Shown here: piece by piece, positions 1 to 9,471 of the stretch
Position numbering within the stretch: the first letter of the stretch is position 1
How the letters are laid out: each line of letters starts with the position of its first letter
DNA from: Methylobacterium symbioticum
GTDB taxonomy: Bacteria > Pseudomonadota > Alphaproteobacteria > Rhizobiales > Beijerinckiaceae
Assembly: GCF_902141845.1 (NCBI RefSeq)
Contig: NZ_CABFPH010000027.1
Span: forward strand, 1-61,506
Direction: 5' to 3'
DNA length: 61,506 nucleotides
Position numbers and translations under genes: made by a program
The notes under the pieces: generated by a model
Told to the model about the DNA's origin: nothing
Databases searched by the model: none
What the model saw: only the letters and a program-made list of their open reading frames with translations

Positions 1-116
1 ACTCTCGTTTCATGCATCATACACTCATCTCACAATCTACTATTTTTTTTTTTTTTTTAATGATCCGGCGCCCCCCGAGATCTACCCTCTTCCCCTCCAC
101 GCCGCTCTTCCGATCT
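1..116. other. Sequencing artefact: low-complexity lead, poly-T and Illumina P5 adapter
   Basis: Bases 1-41 are low-complexity sequence of unknown origin, followed by a T run at 42-58. Bases 59-116 align end to end, without gaps, to the 58-base Illumina P5/TruSeq universal adapter. I count seven mismatches: six are A-to-C and one is T-to-C. The last bases, CTTCCGATCT, are the exact ligation end of the adapter, and genomic coding sequence begins immediately after. This is contamination at a contig end, not biology. The open reading frame across it (12-311) should not be annotated. Confidence 0.95.
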
Positions 117-175
117 AGACCGAGATTCTCGGCGAGGCCGACGCCGCCGAGGCGGGCGCCGAGGACGAGGCGTAG
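117..175 (+). CDS. dnaX: C-terminal tail of DNA polymerase III subunit gamma/tau (partial)
   Basis: A short open frame comes directly out of the adapter junction and ends with TAG at 173-175. It reads as an acidic, alanine-rich tail ending AEDEA. No domain is visible, so the name rests on context. In many alphaproteobacteria dnaX lies immediately upstream of ybaB, often with recR following, and ybaB starts 59 bases after this stop. The rest of the gene is missing because the contig begins here. It could instead be the end of some other upstream gene. Confidence 0.5.
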
Positions 176-234
176 CATCTCGTCCGTTCGCGGCTTACAT
201 CGGACCAGAGAACTCGAACCGGACGGGACCCGCC

Positions 235-558
235 ATGCGCGACATCATGGGGCTGATGAAGCAGGCCCAGGCCATGCAGGAGAAGATGGCGAACCTGCAG
301 GAGGAGCTTGAAACCGTCGAGGTCACTGGGGCCGCCGGCGGCGATGCCGTCCAGGTGACGATGACCGCCAAGGGCCAGACCCGGTCCGTGCGGATCGACC
401 CGAGCCTGATGGTCGCCGACGAGCGCGAGATCCTGGAAGATCTGCTGGTCGCCGCCCTCAACGATGCCCGCGGCAAGGCCGAGCAGGCGGCGCAGGAGCG
501 CATGGCCGAGCTGACCAAGGGCCTGCCCCTCCCCCCCGGCATGAAGCTGCCCTTCTAG
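235..558 (+). CDS. ybaB: YbaB/EbfC family nucleoid-associated protein
   Basis: The protein has 107 residues, the usual length for this family of small dimeric DNA-binding proteins that coat the nucleoid. The N-terminus (MRDIMGLMKQAQAMQEKM) is the family signature amphipathic helix. It is followed by the central beta region, VTMTAKGQTRSVRIDPSL at about residues 43-60, and a C-terminal helix ending in a proline/glycine-rich tail, LPPGMKLPF. It sits just after the dnaX tail. Normally recR follows directly, but here recR lies about 4.3 kb away at 4828, with a methyltransferase, a regulator and pckA in between. Confidence 0.95.
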   Translation: MRDIMGLMKQAQAMQEKMANLQEELETVEVTGAAGGDAVQVTMTAKGQTRSVRIDPSLMVADEREILEDLLVAALNDARGKAEQAAQERMAELTKGLPLPPGMKLPF

Positions 559-568
559 GCCGGCGGCG

Positions 569-1327
569 ATGATCAACCTGCTCCGCCCGGGGCGGCCCGC
601 GCAGCTCCATCCGGGCTTCTCGGGCACGCTCTATCTCGATTTCCTGGCCGAGCTGGCGCGCAAGCGCGGCACGCGCAACTACCTGGAGATCGGTGTCCAT
701 TTCGGCCACGCCCTGACCCGGATCGCCTGCGACACCGCCATCGGCGTCGATCCCGACTACGTGCTGCAGGAGGACGTGACGAAGGAGAAGCGCCGCACCC
801 TGCTCCATCGCTGCACCAGCGACCGCTTCTTCGCGGAGACGGATGTGCGGTCGCTGATCGGCGGCGGCATCGATCTCGCCTTCCTCGATGGCCTGCACCT
901 GTTCGAGTTCCTGCTGCGCGACTTCTACAACACCGAGGCCGTGAGCGACCCGAACGGGCTGATCGTCCTGCACGATTGCATGCCGCTCAACATCGAGATG
1001 ACGACCCGCGATCCGGCGGCGCCGCGCACCGACCCGTTCAAGGCGATGTGGACCGGCGACGTCTGGAAGATCGTGCCGATCCTCAAGACCTACCGGCCGG
1101 ACCTCGACGTGGTGCTGGTGGATTGTCCCCCCACCGGGCTCGTCTGCATCACCGGGCTCGACCCGTCGTCGCGGTTGCTGCACGACCGCTACCGCGAGAT
1201 CGTGCGCGCCTTCCGCAACCTGCCCGACCCGGCCGAGCGCATCGCCGCGATGTATGCCGAGACCCCGGTCCAGCGCTCGGCCGATATCCTGAGCGGCGAG
1301 GACCACTCGCTGTACTTCCGGGTCTGA
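569..1327 (+). CDS. Class I SAM-dependent methyltransferase-like protein
   Basis: The product has 252 residues and starts 10 bases after ybaB, so the two are probably co-transcribed. Residues of about 37-60 contain YLEIGVHFGHALTRIACD followed by GVDPDY, which fits the SAM-binding loop I (E-x-G-x-x-x-G) and the acidic end of strand beta-2 of the Methyltransf_24 type. DLAFLDGLHLFEFLLRDF and LIVLHDCMPLN match the later strands of the same fold. Members often act on sugars or cephalosporin-like small molecules, or occur next to glycosyltransferases. The substrate cannot be read from the sequence. I see no signal peptide or membrane segment. Confidence 0.7.
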   Translation: MINLLRPGRPAQLHPGFSGTLYLDFLAELARKRGTRNYLEIGVHFGHALTRIACDTAIGVDPDYVLQEDVTKEKRRTLLHRCTSDRFFAETDVRSLIGGGIDLAFLDGLHLFEFLLRDFYNTEAVSDPNGLIVLHDCMPLNIEMTTRDPAAPRTDPFKAMWTGDVWKIVPILKTYRPDLDVVLVDCPPTGLVCITGLDPSSRLLHDRYREIVRAFRNLPDPAERIAAMYAETPVQRSADILSGEDHSLYFRV

Positions 1328-1385
1328 TCCGGCGTCCACGCGATCCGAGCGGCAACCGGATCGGCAAGCCCGCGCGGCGCGGCGC

Positions 1386-2399
1386 TCAGGCCCGCGCGAC
1401 CGCGACGGTGCCGTCATCCATGCTGAGGAACCGCACGCCGCCCGCGCGCAGGGCCTCAATGGCCCGGTGGCGCGACCGGTCGGATTGCGGTGCGCCGTCC
1501 TCCTCCAGGCGGCGCACCGTGGAGAGCGACAATCCGCTGGCCCCGGCCAGCGCCGCCATCGACCAGTCGAGGAGCGCCCGCGCGGCTCGCAGGTGGTGGC
1601 CCTGCACGGATTGCTCCAGGGCTATCCGCAAGCGGTCGCTCACCTGCGCGCGCTCCGGCTTCTCGACGGGATATTTAAGCCCCGTCCGGCCGAGATAGGT
1701 GCCCTCCAGCCCCCAGACGGCAGCGGCCACGATCCGGAAATGCCGGATGTCCCCGTTGGTGAGCCGCTCGTGCACCAGGCCCTGGAAGTTCAGCCGCCGG
1801 CTGTCGGTCTCCCAGGCGTGAACCCGGAACCGCTCACGCTCCTCGGGAATGACCATCAGGAAGGGATCGAGGCAGATCTCGTCGTGATCGAGACCATGCA
1901 CCTCCGAGACCGAATCCGGAAACTCGTAGCGCAGGTCCAAGTCGAGGGAGAACGTCGTGATCTGGGACGTGCGGTACAGAGCTTCGCGCCGCTGCCGCTC
2001 GATCTCTTGGAAGCGGGCCAGACTCTCCTTGTCGCTGACGTCGAGGGCGATGCCGCGCAGCCCGATGGGCCGTGCGTCGATGCCGAGATGAACCTCGATG
2101 CGGAGCGACAGGGTGCGGATCGCACCATCGGGAAGGATCACCCGCACGGTCCGGAACAAGGAACTGACCCCTTGCACCAGCAGTTGCGGTTCCAGACCCT
2201 GCCGGTCTTCGGGATGAATCAGGCTTAAAAAAAGGCCGTAGCTCGGCCTTGTAGTTTCCGGGTTCAGTCCGAGCATTCGGAACAATCCGGGAGACCAGAC
2301 CTGCTCGTTCGTCGCGAACCGGACAGACCACAGACCGATCTGCAGCTCGCTTCCGGGGTCGGGATTAAATGCAGCAGATTTGACTAAAACGCCGCTCAT
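1386..2399 (-). CDS. PAS-domain protein with C-terminal helix-turn-helix
   Basis: The protein has 337 residues. Residues 20-125 look like a PAS fold 3 domain: IGLWSVRF, VWSPGLFRMLGL, IHPEDR, then GLRGIALDVSD at the end of the PAC motif. Residues of about 140-245 form a second, weaker PAS-like repeat. The C-terminus (about 269-310) reads RAARALLDWSMAALAGASGL then SLSTVRRLEEDG, a Cro/XRE-type helix-turn-helix. There is no histidine kinase, GGDEF or EAL domain, so this looks like a one-component sensory transcription regulator. It is transcribed alone, away from the lower-GC gap 2400-2756. Signal and targets are unknown. Confidence 0.7.
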   Translation of the reverse strand: MSGVLVKSAAFNPDPGSELQIGLWSVRFATNEQVWSPGLFRMLGLNPETTRPSYGLFLSLIHPEDRQGLEPQLLVQGVSSLFRTVRVILPDGAIRTLSLRIEVHLGIDARPIGLRGIALDVSDKESLARFQEIERQRREALYRTSQITTFSLDLDLRYEFPDSVSEVHGLDHDEICLDPFLMVIPEERERFRVHAWETDSRRLNFQGLVHERLTNGDIRHFRIVAAAVWGLEGTYLGRTGLKYPVEKPERAQVSDRLRIALEQSVQGHHLRAARALLDWSMAALAGASGLSLSTVRRLEEDGAPQSDRSRHRAIEALRAGGVRFLSMDDGTVAVARA

Positions 2400-2756
2400 A
2401 TACGTGACTTATTGATTCATGATCATGCTTCGGCATCAAACCATCACAAAAATAAAGTCGAAATTTCGCTTCTGATCGCCATATTCATCAAGAAATCGTG
2501 TTCTCGAAGACGCTGGTGCGCCATCTGTCACCACTCAGCGACTTCCAAATCCTCCCCTACCCCATCCGGGTATTCCGGTCGAGACCCCGAAATCAGTATG
2601 GATAGCTGATCTGTGGTGCGAACGCTTTAGCGACCGATGATGATCGTTGAGGTTGCCTTCTCAGGTCGACCGCTCAACAAAAAACCCTCCCCGCGACGGC
2701 GGGGAGGGTCGGTGGTGATCGCGGGCGCTGCGAAGGCAGACGCTCGTGGGGGAGGC
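2400..2756. other. Intergenic region between the PAS-HTH gene and pckA
   Basis: No convincing gene is visible. The half next to the PAS-HTH start (2400-2620) is clearly richer in A/T than its surroundings, as expected for a promoter reading to the left. A 65-codon plus-strand frame at 2412-2609 has atypical composition and no recognisable domain, so I do not call it. The right half holds the pckA terminator at 2679-2708. Confidence 0.6.
2679..2708 (-). terminator. Rho-independent terminator of pckA
   Basis: Read on the minus strand, a perfect 10-bp stem (CCCTCCCCGC with GCGGGGAGGG, loop of four) is followed directly by a run of six T. It lies about 50 bases after the pckA stop codon. Confidence 0.9.
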
Positions 2757-4376
<1,620 letters not shown>

Positions 4377-4827
4377 GTTCGTGTCTCCCGAGCCCCTGGT
4401 TCGTGCCGTTTCGCAACCCGGACAGGTCAGGGTGTCCGTGGCTCATTCGTGGAAGCGTCCGATCGCTCGCCGCTCCCGGCCCCGCTTTGGTTGGACAGCC
4501 ACGCTGTCGCGTCAATATGTATTTTTGGCCTAGACTACCAAGCACAACCAAATGTAGGCCGAGGATGTGTGGAGAAAACCGGCCCCTCAGGACCATTCAA
4601 GTGTCGGCCCACCCCAGACCATGAATGGCAAGATCCTGTCCGGGTGCTTCGTGGACGGATCTGCTATATTGTAACATGGTCGACCAGATACTCTGACGGC
4701 TCGACGGCGGGCGCGCGGCGAGACGCGCCCTTCCACATGGGCTGCCTGTACCGCTATGCGCTGTGGGGGCGCCCGCCCCGTCCGCAGGCCCCTGCCCCGT
4801 GCCGTGCACGAGTGAGTTCGAGAACCC
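4377..4827. other. Divergent promoter region between pckA and recR
   Basis: The 451 bases contain no supported gene. A 15-base palindrome (GACAGC-CAC-GCTGTC, 4494-4508) lies about 120 bases upstream of the pckA start. A lower-GC patch follows at about 4509-4560, and a TATATT-like element at about 4668-4674 could serve recR. I looked for the conserved SRP RNA tip, because ffs is often near dnaX and recR, and did not see it. Confidence 0.5.
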
Positions 4828-5433
4828 ATGCCTCAAGCCGTCGCCGGACCCGAGATCGAGCGCCTGATCCAGCTCCTCGCTCGCATGCCGGGGCTCGGCC
4901 CTCGCTCCGCCCGGCGCGCCGCCCTGCAGCTGATCAAGAAGCGGGACACGCTGCTCGGCCCCCTCGCCGAGGCGATGCGGATCGCCGCCGAGAGCATCGT
5001 GGTCTGCAGCACGTGCGGCAACGTCGATACCCGCGACCCCTGCACCGTCTGCCGCGATCCGGCCCGCGACCCGACCACCCTCGTGGTGGTCGAGGACGTG
5101 TCCGATCTCTGGGCGCTGGAGCGATCGGGCGCGGTTTCCGCGCGCTACCACGTGCTCGGAGGCGTGCTCTCCGCCCTCGACGGGGTGCGGCCGGAGCATC
5201 TCAACATCGCCAAGCTCGTGGAGCGTGCGAGCGACCCGGCAGTCACGGAGGTGATCCTGGCGCTGAACGCGACCGTCGACGGCCAGACCACGGCCCATTA
5301 CGTCACCGAATCGATCCGCCACCTGAATCTCAAGGTGACCCGGCTCGCCCACGGCGTGCCGGTCGGCGGTGAGCTCGACTATCTCGACGAGGGAACGCTC
5401 TCGGCGGCGATCCGCAGCCGGACGGCGTTCTGA
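4828..5433 (+). CDS. recR: Recombination mediator protein RecR
   Basis: RecR works with RecO (and RecF) to load RecA onto gapped single-stranded DNA. The 201 residues are the standard length. The N-terminal helix-hairpin-helix, [19 protein letters not shown], lies at about residues 17-35. The four-cysteine zinc finger uses C60, C63, C72 and C75. The Toprim domain starts at [15 protein letters not shown] (84-98). A C-terminal Walker-B-like segment is also present. Separation from ybaB is unusual for the group. The spacing to def (about 100 bases) allows co-transcription with def-fmt-truA. Confidence 0.97.
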   Translation: MPQAVAGPEIERLIQLLARMPGLGPRSARRAALQLIKKRDTLLGPLAEAMRIAAESIVVCSTCGNVDTRDPCTVCRDPARDPTTLVVVEDVSDLWALERSGAVSARYHVLGGVLSALDGVRPEHLNIAKLVERASDPAVTEVILALNATVDGQTTAHYVTESIRHLNLKVTRLAHGVPVGGELDYLDEGTLSAAIRSRTAF

Positions 5434-5536
5434 ACCCTCTTCATTTGACCGCTTCGGCGCCCCACCCTATTGCCTTGCGCTTTCGCGCATCGCCCGCGCG
5501 CGCGCCCTGCCCCCGTCGAGCCATTCCCGTCGATCC

Positions 5537-6052
5537 ATGGCCATCCTTCCCCTCGTCATCCTGCCGGATTCGCGCCTGCGGCTCGTCTCCGAGCCCGTCG
5601 GCTCCGTGACGGGCGAGATCCGCAAGCTCGCCGACGACATGCTGGAGACGATGTATGACGCGCCCGGCGTCGGCCTCGCGGCGATCCAGATCGGCGTGCC
5701 GAAACGGCTCGTGACCATCGATACCTCGAAGGAGGAGAATGTCCGCCGTCCGCAGGTCTTCATCGATCCGGTGATCACCTGGGAATCGGAGGAGACGCGC
5801 AGCTACGACGAGGGCTGCCTGTCGATCCCCGATTACTATGCCGAGGTGATCCGGCCCGACCGGGTCCGCGTGCGCTTCCTCGACCTCGACGGGCAGACGC
5901 AGGAGATCGAGGCGGACGGCCTGCTCGCCACCTGCATCCAGCATGAGATCGACCACCTGAACGGCACGCTGTTCATCGATCACATCTCGAAGCTGAAGCG
6001 CGACCGCGTGATGAAGAAGTTCACCAAGGCGGCCAAGCGCGACGCCGCCTGA
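5537..6052 (+). CDS. def: Peptide deformylase
   Basis: This metalloenzyme removes the formyl group from the initiator methionine of new proteins. From the ATG at 5537 it has 171 residues. All three active-site motifs are present: [10 protein letters not shown] (44-53), EGCLS (92-96, C94 a metal ligand) and QHEIDH (135-140; H136 and H140 bind metal, E137 is catalytic). An open frame extends upstream to 5369, inside recR, but [11 protein letters not shown] at 5537 matches the usual N-terminus, so that start is preferred. The stop codon overlaps the fmt start by one base (TGATG). Confidence 0.97.
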   Translation: MAILPLVILPDSRLRLVSEPVGSVTGEIRKLADDMLETMYDAPGVGLAAIQIGVPKRLVTIDTSKEENVRRPQVFIDPVITWESEETRSYDEGCLSIPDYYAEVIRPDRVRVRFLDLDGQTQEIEADGLLATCIQHEIDHLNGTLFIDHISKLKRDRVMKKFTKAAKRDAA

Positions 6053-6981
6053 TGCGCGTCGTCTTCATGGGCACCCCGGATTTCGCGGTGCCGACGCTCC
6101 AGCGCCTGGCGGAAGACGGGCACGACATCGTGGCCGTCTACACCCGCGCGCCCGCCAAGGCCGGCCGCGGCATGGCCCTGCGCCCCTCTCCCGTCCACGC
6201 GCTGGCCGACAGGCTCGGCGCCCCTGTGCTGACGCCCGCGAGCCTGAAGGGTCCCGAGGCGGTCGCGACCTTCGCGGAGCACCGGGCCGACGTTGCGGTG
6301 GTCGTCGCCTACGGCCTGCTGCTGCCCCAGGCGATCCTCGACCTGCCGGGCCACGGCTGCCTGAACCTGCACGGCTCGCTGCTGCCGCGCTGGCGCGGCG
6401 CCGCCCCGATCCAGCGTGCGGTGATGGCGGGCGATGCCGAGAGCGGCGTCGGGGTGATGCGGATGGAGGCCGGTCTCGATACCGGCCCGGTGGCGCTGGA
6501 GGCGCGGCTGCCGATCTCGACCGGCATGACGGCCGGCGAATTGCACGATGCCCTGATGCCACTTGGCGCCGGGCTGATGGCGGAGGCGCTGCGCCGCCTG
6601 GAGCGGGGCAACCTTGCCTTCACGCCCCAGCCCGCGGAGGGCGTCGTCTACGCGCACAAGATCACCAACGACGAGGCCCGGATCGACTGGTCCGAATCCG
6701 CCGAGGCGGTGGCGCGCAAGGTCAACGGGCTCGCGCCCTTCCCGGGCGCCTTCTTCGAGGCCGATCTCGGCAAGGGGCTGGAGCGGGTGAAGGTGCTGCG
6801 CGCCTTGGCCGCCGCCGGCACCAGCGCGCCGGGCACCCTCCTCGACGCCGACGCCACGGTCGCCTGCGGCAGCGGCGCCGTGCGCTTGGTCGAGCTGCGC
6901 CGCGCCGGCAAGGGCGGCAGCGCCAGCGGCGCCGACTTCCTGCGCGGTGCCCGGCTTGAGCCCGGCGCCCGGCTCGCCTGA
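6052..6981 (+). CDS. fmt: Methionyl-tRNA formyltransferase
   Basis: The enzyme formylates Met-tRNA(fMet) with 10-formyltetrahydrofolate for translation initiation, the counterpart of the deformylase encoded just before. It has 309 residues. The catalytic triad is visible as N105 and H107 in LNLHGSLLPRWRGAAPIQ and D143 in GLDTGP. The C-terminal tRNA-binding domain covers about residues 205-309. Its start overlaps the def stop by one base, so the two are translationally coupled, and truA follows after 12 bases. Confidence 0.97.
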   Translation: MRVVFMGTPDFAVPTLQRLAEDGHDIVAVYTRAPAKAGRGMALRPSPVHALADRLGAPVLTPASLKGPEAVATFAEHRADVAVVVAYGLLLPQAILDLPGHGCLNLHGSLLPRWRGAAPIQRAVMAGDAESGVGVMRMEAGLDTGPVALEARLPISTGMTAGELHDALMPLGAGLMAEALRRLERGNLAFTPQPAEGVVYAHKITNDEARIDWSESAEAVARKVNGLAPFPGAFFEADLGKGLERVKVLRALAAAGTSAPGTLLDADATVACGSGAVRLVELRRAGKGGSASGADFLRGARLEPGARLA

Positions 6982-6993
6982 GCGGCGGACGCC

Positions 6994-7758
6994 ATGCCGC
7001 GCTACAAGCTCGTCATCGAGTATGACGGTGCGCCCTTCTGCGGCTGGCAGCGGCAGGCGGAGGACCCGTCCGTGCAGGCGGCGCTGGAGGCGGCGGTTCT
7101 GCGCTTCTCCGGCGAGTCGGTGCGCCTGACCTGCGCCGGGCGCACCGATGCGGGCGTCCACGCCATCCATCAGGTCGCCCATCTCGATCTTGCCAAGGAC
7201 TGGCGCACGGACACGGTGCGCGACGCGCTGAACGCGCATCTGCGCCCGCTGCCCGTCGCGGTGCTCTCCGCGGAGATCGTGCCGGAGAGCTTCGACGCGC
7301 GCCATTCCGCGATCCGGCGGCATTACCGCTACCGCATCCTCAACCGCCGGAGCCCGGCCGCGCTGACCCGCGCCCAGGTCTGGCACGTGCCCTGGCCTCT
7401 CGACGCGGACCTGATGCACGCGGCCGCGCAGCGGCTCACCGGCCGCCACGATTTCTCGGCCTTCCGCGCCGCCGAATGCCAGGCGAACAGTCCGGTGCGG
7501 ACGCTGGAGCAGCTCGACGTGGCCCGGCAGCAGGTCGGCCTGTTCGAGGAGATCGTGGTCTCGACCGCAGCCCGCTCGTTCCTGCACCATCAGGTCCGCG
7601 CCATGGTCGGCACGCTGATGCTGTCGGGATGCCGCCGCCTAGGCGCAGACGACGTCGCCGAGATCCTGGCGACCCGGGCCAAGCACCGCTGCGGCCCGCT
7701 CGCGCCGGCCTGCGGACTGACCTTCGCCGGCGTGGACTACGCCGAAGCGGAGAAATAG
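6994..7758 (+). CDS. truA: tRNA pseudouridine(38-40) synthase
   Basis: TruA isomerises uridines 38-40 in the anticodon stem of many tRNAs. The product has 254 residues with the catalytic aspartate D52 in [10 protein letters not shown]. Other family motifs are the N-terminal [12 protein letters not shown] (10-21), RHYRYRI near residue 110 and [13 protein letters not shown] near 195. It is the third gene of the def-fmt-truA unit. The last 22 bases overlap the end of dapE, which runs towards it. Confidence 0.97.
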   Translation: MPRYKLVIEYDGAPFCGWQRQAEDPSVQAALEAAVLRFSGESVRLTCAGRTDAGVHAIHQVAHLDLAKDWRTDTVRDALNAHLRPLPVAVLSAEIVPESFDARHSAIRRHYRYRILNRRSPAALTRAQVWHVPWPLDADLMHAAAQRLTGRHDFSAFRAAECQANSPVRTLEQLDVARQQVGLFEEIVVSTAARSFLHHQVRAMVGTLMLSGCRRLGADDVAEILATRAKHRCGPLAPACGLTFAGVDYAEAEK

Positions 7759-8900
7759 GCGTCGAGCACCCGCCGATAGATCGCCGTCAGCCGCGCGATG
7801 TCGGCGACCGCCACGCATTCGTCGACCTGATGCATGGTCTCGCCGACGAGGCCGAATTCGATCACCGGGCAGGCGTCCTTGATGAAGCGCGCATCCGAGG
7901 TACCGCCGGTGGTCGAGAGCGCCGGGCGCCGGCCCGTCTCGGCCTCGATCGCGTCCGAGACGAGGTCCACGAAGGCGTCGGGCCGGGTGAGGAAGGCCGG
8001 GGCGTTCGAGGGCTGCAGCGCGAGTGTGTAGCGCACCGCGTTGCCGGCCGCCGTCTGCAACCGCGCGCGGATCTCGTCGCCCAGCGTCTGCGCGGTCCAG
8101 ATGTCGTTGAAGCGGATGTTGAACACGGCCCGCGCCTCGGCCGGGATGACGTTGGTCGCGGGGTTGCCGACGTCGATCGTCGTGAATTCCAGGTTCGAGG
8201 CGTCGAAATGCTCGGTGCCGCCGTCGATCGGATCGGCGGTCAGCGCCGCGACAAGACGGATCAGGCCGGGGATCGGGTTCTCGGCCCGGTGCGGATAGGC
8301 GACATGCCCCTGCCGCCCGTGCACGGTGAGCGTGCCGCTGAGCGAGCCGCGCCGGCCGATCTTGATCATGTCGCCGAGGGCCTGCGGATTGGTCGGCTCG
8401 CCGAGCAGGCAATGATCGAAACGCTCGCCGCGCGCCTTCGCCCAGTCGAGGAGCTTCACCGTGCCGTTGACCGCCGGCCCCTCCTCATCGCCGGTGATCA
8501 GGAAGGCGATGGAGCCCCGCTCCAGTCCGTATGCGCGCAGGTGCTCCAGCGTCGCGGCGAGCATGCAGGCGACGCCGCCCTTCATGTCGGCGGCGCCACG
8601 GCCGTAGAGCATCCCGTCCGCCACCGTGCCGCCGAACGGGTCGTGCCGCCAAGCGCCCGCGTCGCCCGGCGGCACCACATCGGTATGACCGGCGAAGACG
8701 AGGCAGGGCGCGCCGGTGCCGATCCGGGCGTAGAGATTCGCGATGTCCGGCGTCCCGGGCTCGGAGAAGACCGGCCGCTCCACCGCGAAACCCGCCTCGC
8801 CGAGCACCTGGGCGAGCAGAGCGAGCGCCCCGCCCTCCTCCGGCGTGACCGAGGGGCAGCGGATCAGGGCCTGGGCGAGATCGAGGGCAAGGGAGGACAT
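7737..8900 (-). CDS. dapE: Succinyl-diaminopimelate desuccinylase
   Basis: DapE hydrolyses N-succinyl-LL-diaminopimelate in lysine and peptidoglycan precursor synthesis. It is an M20-family di-zinc enzyme. From the ATG at 8900 it has 387 residues; the open frame extends 19 codons further upstream, but [20 protein letters not shown] matches the family N-terminus. Metal and catalytic residues are H72 and D74 (GHTDVVP), D105 (GAADMKGG) and the glutamate pair in TGDEEGP (E139-E140). It converges on truA with a 22-base overlap of the coding ends. dapA, earlier in the same pathway, lies at 47928. Confidence 0.95.
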   Translation of the reverse strand: MSSLALDLAQALIRCPSVTPEEGGALALLAQVLGEAGFAVERPVFSEPGTPDIANLYARIGTGAPCLVFAGHTDVVPPGDAGAWRHDPFGGTVADGMLYGRGAADMKGGVACMLAATLEHLRAYGLERGSIAFLITGDEEGPAVNGTVKLLDWAKARGERFDHCLLGEPTNPQALGDMIKIGRRGSLSGTLTVHGRQGHVAYPHRAENPIPGLIRLVAALTADPIDGGTEHFDASNLEFTTIDVGNPATNVIPAEARAVFNIRFNDIWTAQTLGDEIRARLQTAAGNAVRYTLALQPSNAPAFLTRPDAFVDLVSDAIEAETGRRPALSTTGGTSDARFIKDACPVIEFGLVGETMHQVDECVAVADIARLTAIYRRVLDAYFSASA

Positions 8901-9090
8901 GGCGCGTTCCGAGAGGCGAGCGGGGCGGACACGATCACGCCGCCGGATTCGGCGCAAGATCCAGACCGTTAAAATTTAGCGCAATTAGGCGCCTATTCAC
9001 CGCAAGTCTCGATCTCGATTTGAGCATCTATTGCGTAATTCCATTCTATAGCCGTAGTGATTGTGGAGAAAGGAGCCGATCGACACAATC

Positions 9091-9471
9091 ATGAGTGAAA
9101 ATACGGATCAAGACACTTCTGAGGGTTGCATGTCGGATCTCGACACGCAGAAGCACACCTTCGTCACGATTCCGGCCGCCGTGATCATGCCGGGCGGCGC
9201 GATCGCGGCCTGCGTGGTTCGCGACATCACGCCGAAGGGCACCCGCATGTCGATCGCGCGGCGGCACAAGCTCCCGTCCACCTTCCTGCTGCGCATGCCG
9301 AAATACGCCAAGCCCTTCCCCATGCGCCTGGTCTGGCAGGAGGGCGACTTCGCGGGCGCGACCCTCGACCTGCCGGCCGCCAAGGAGAAGGCGGCCGGAG
9401 CCGAGGCGGCGAACGCGCCGCCTATTTCACCATCGACACCTGGGCGTCGCCCGTCCGGCGCAGGACGCTGA
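9091..9471 (+). CDS. Small PilZ-like protein
   Basis: The frame starts at ATG 9091 (126 residues). A second ATG at 9130 has a better-placed GAGGG four bases upstream and gives 113 residues, so the start is uncertain. The centre reads like a PilZ-type beta-barrel: FVTIPAAVIMPGGAIAACVVRDITPKGTRMSI split over two strands, then FLLRMP and MRLVWQEGDFAG. The N-terminal RxxxR motif that contacts cyclic di-GMP is not evident, so ligand binding is doubtful. Its 3' end overlaps the end of the convergent glucosidase gene by 50 bases. An A/T-richer stretch at about 8970-9065 probably holds its promoter. Confidence 0.6.
   Translation: MSENTDQDTSEGCMSDLDTQKHTFVTIPAAVIMPGGAIAACVVRDITPKGTRMSIARRHKLPSTFLLRMPKYAKPFPMRLVWQEGDFAGATLDLPAAKEKAAGAEAANAPPISPSTPGRRPSGAGR

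Noticed and set aside
12..311. 99-codon frame spanning the adapter
   Set aside because: It starts in the low-complexity lead and reads through the adapter and the dnaX and ybaB frames.
2412..2609. 65-codon frame in the PAS-HTH / pckA gap
   Set aside because: A/T-rich promoter sequence, no ribosome-binding site and no recognisable domain.
4377..4827. Search for SRP RNA (ffs) near recR
   Set aside because: The conserved GGUCAGG...GGAAGG tip was not found on either strand.
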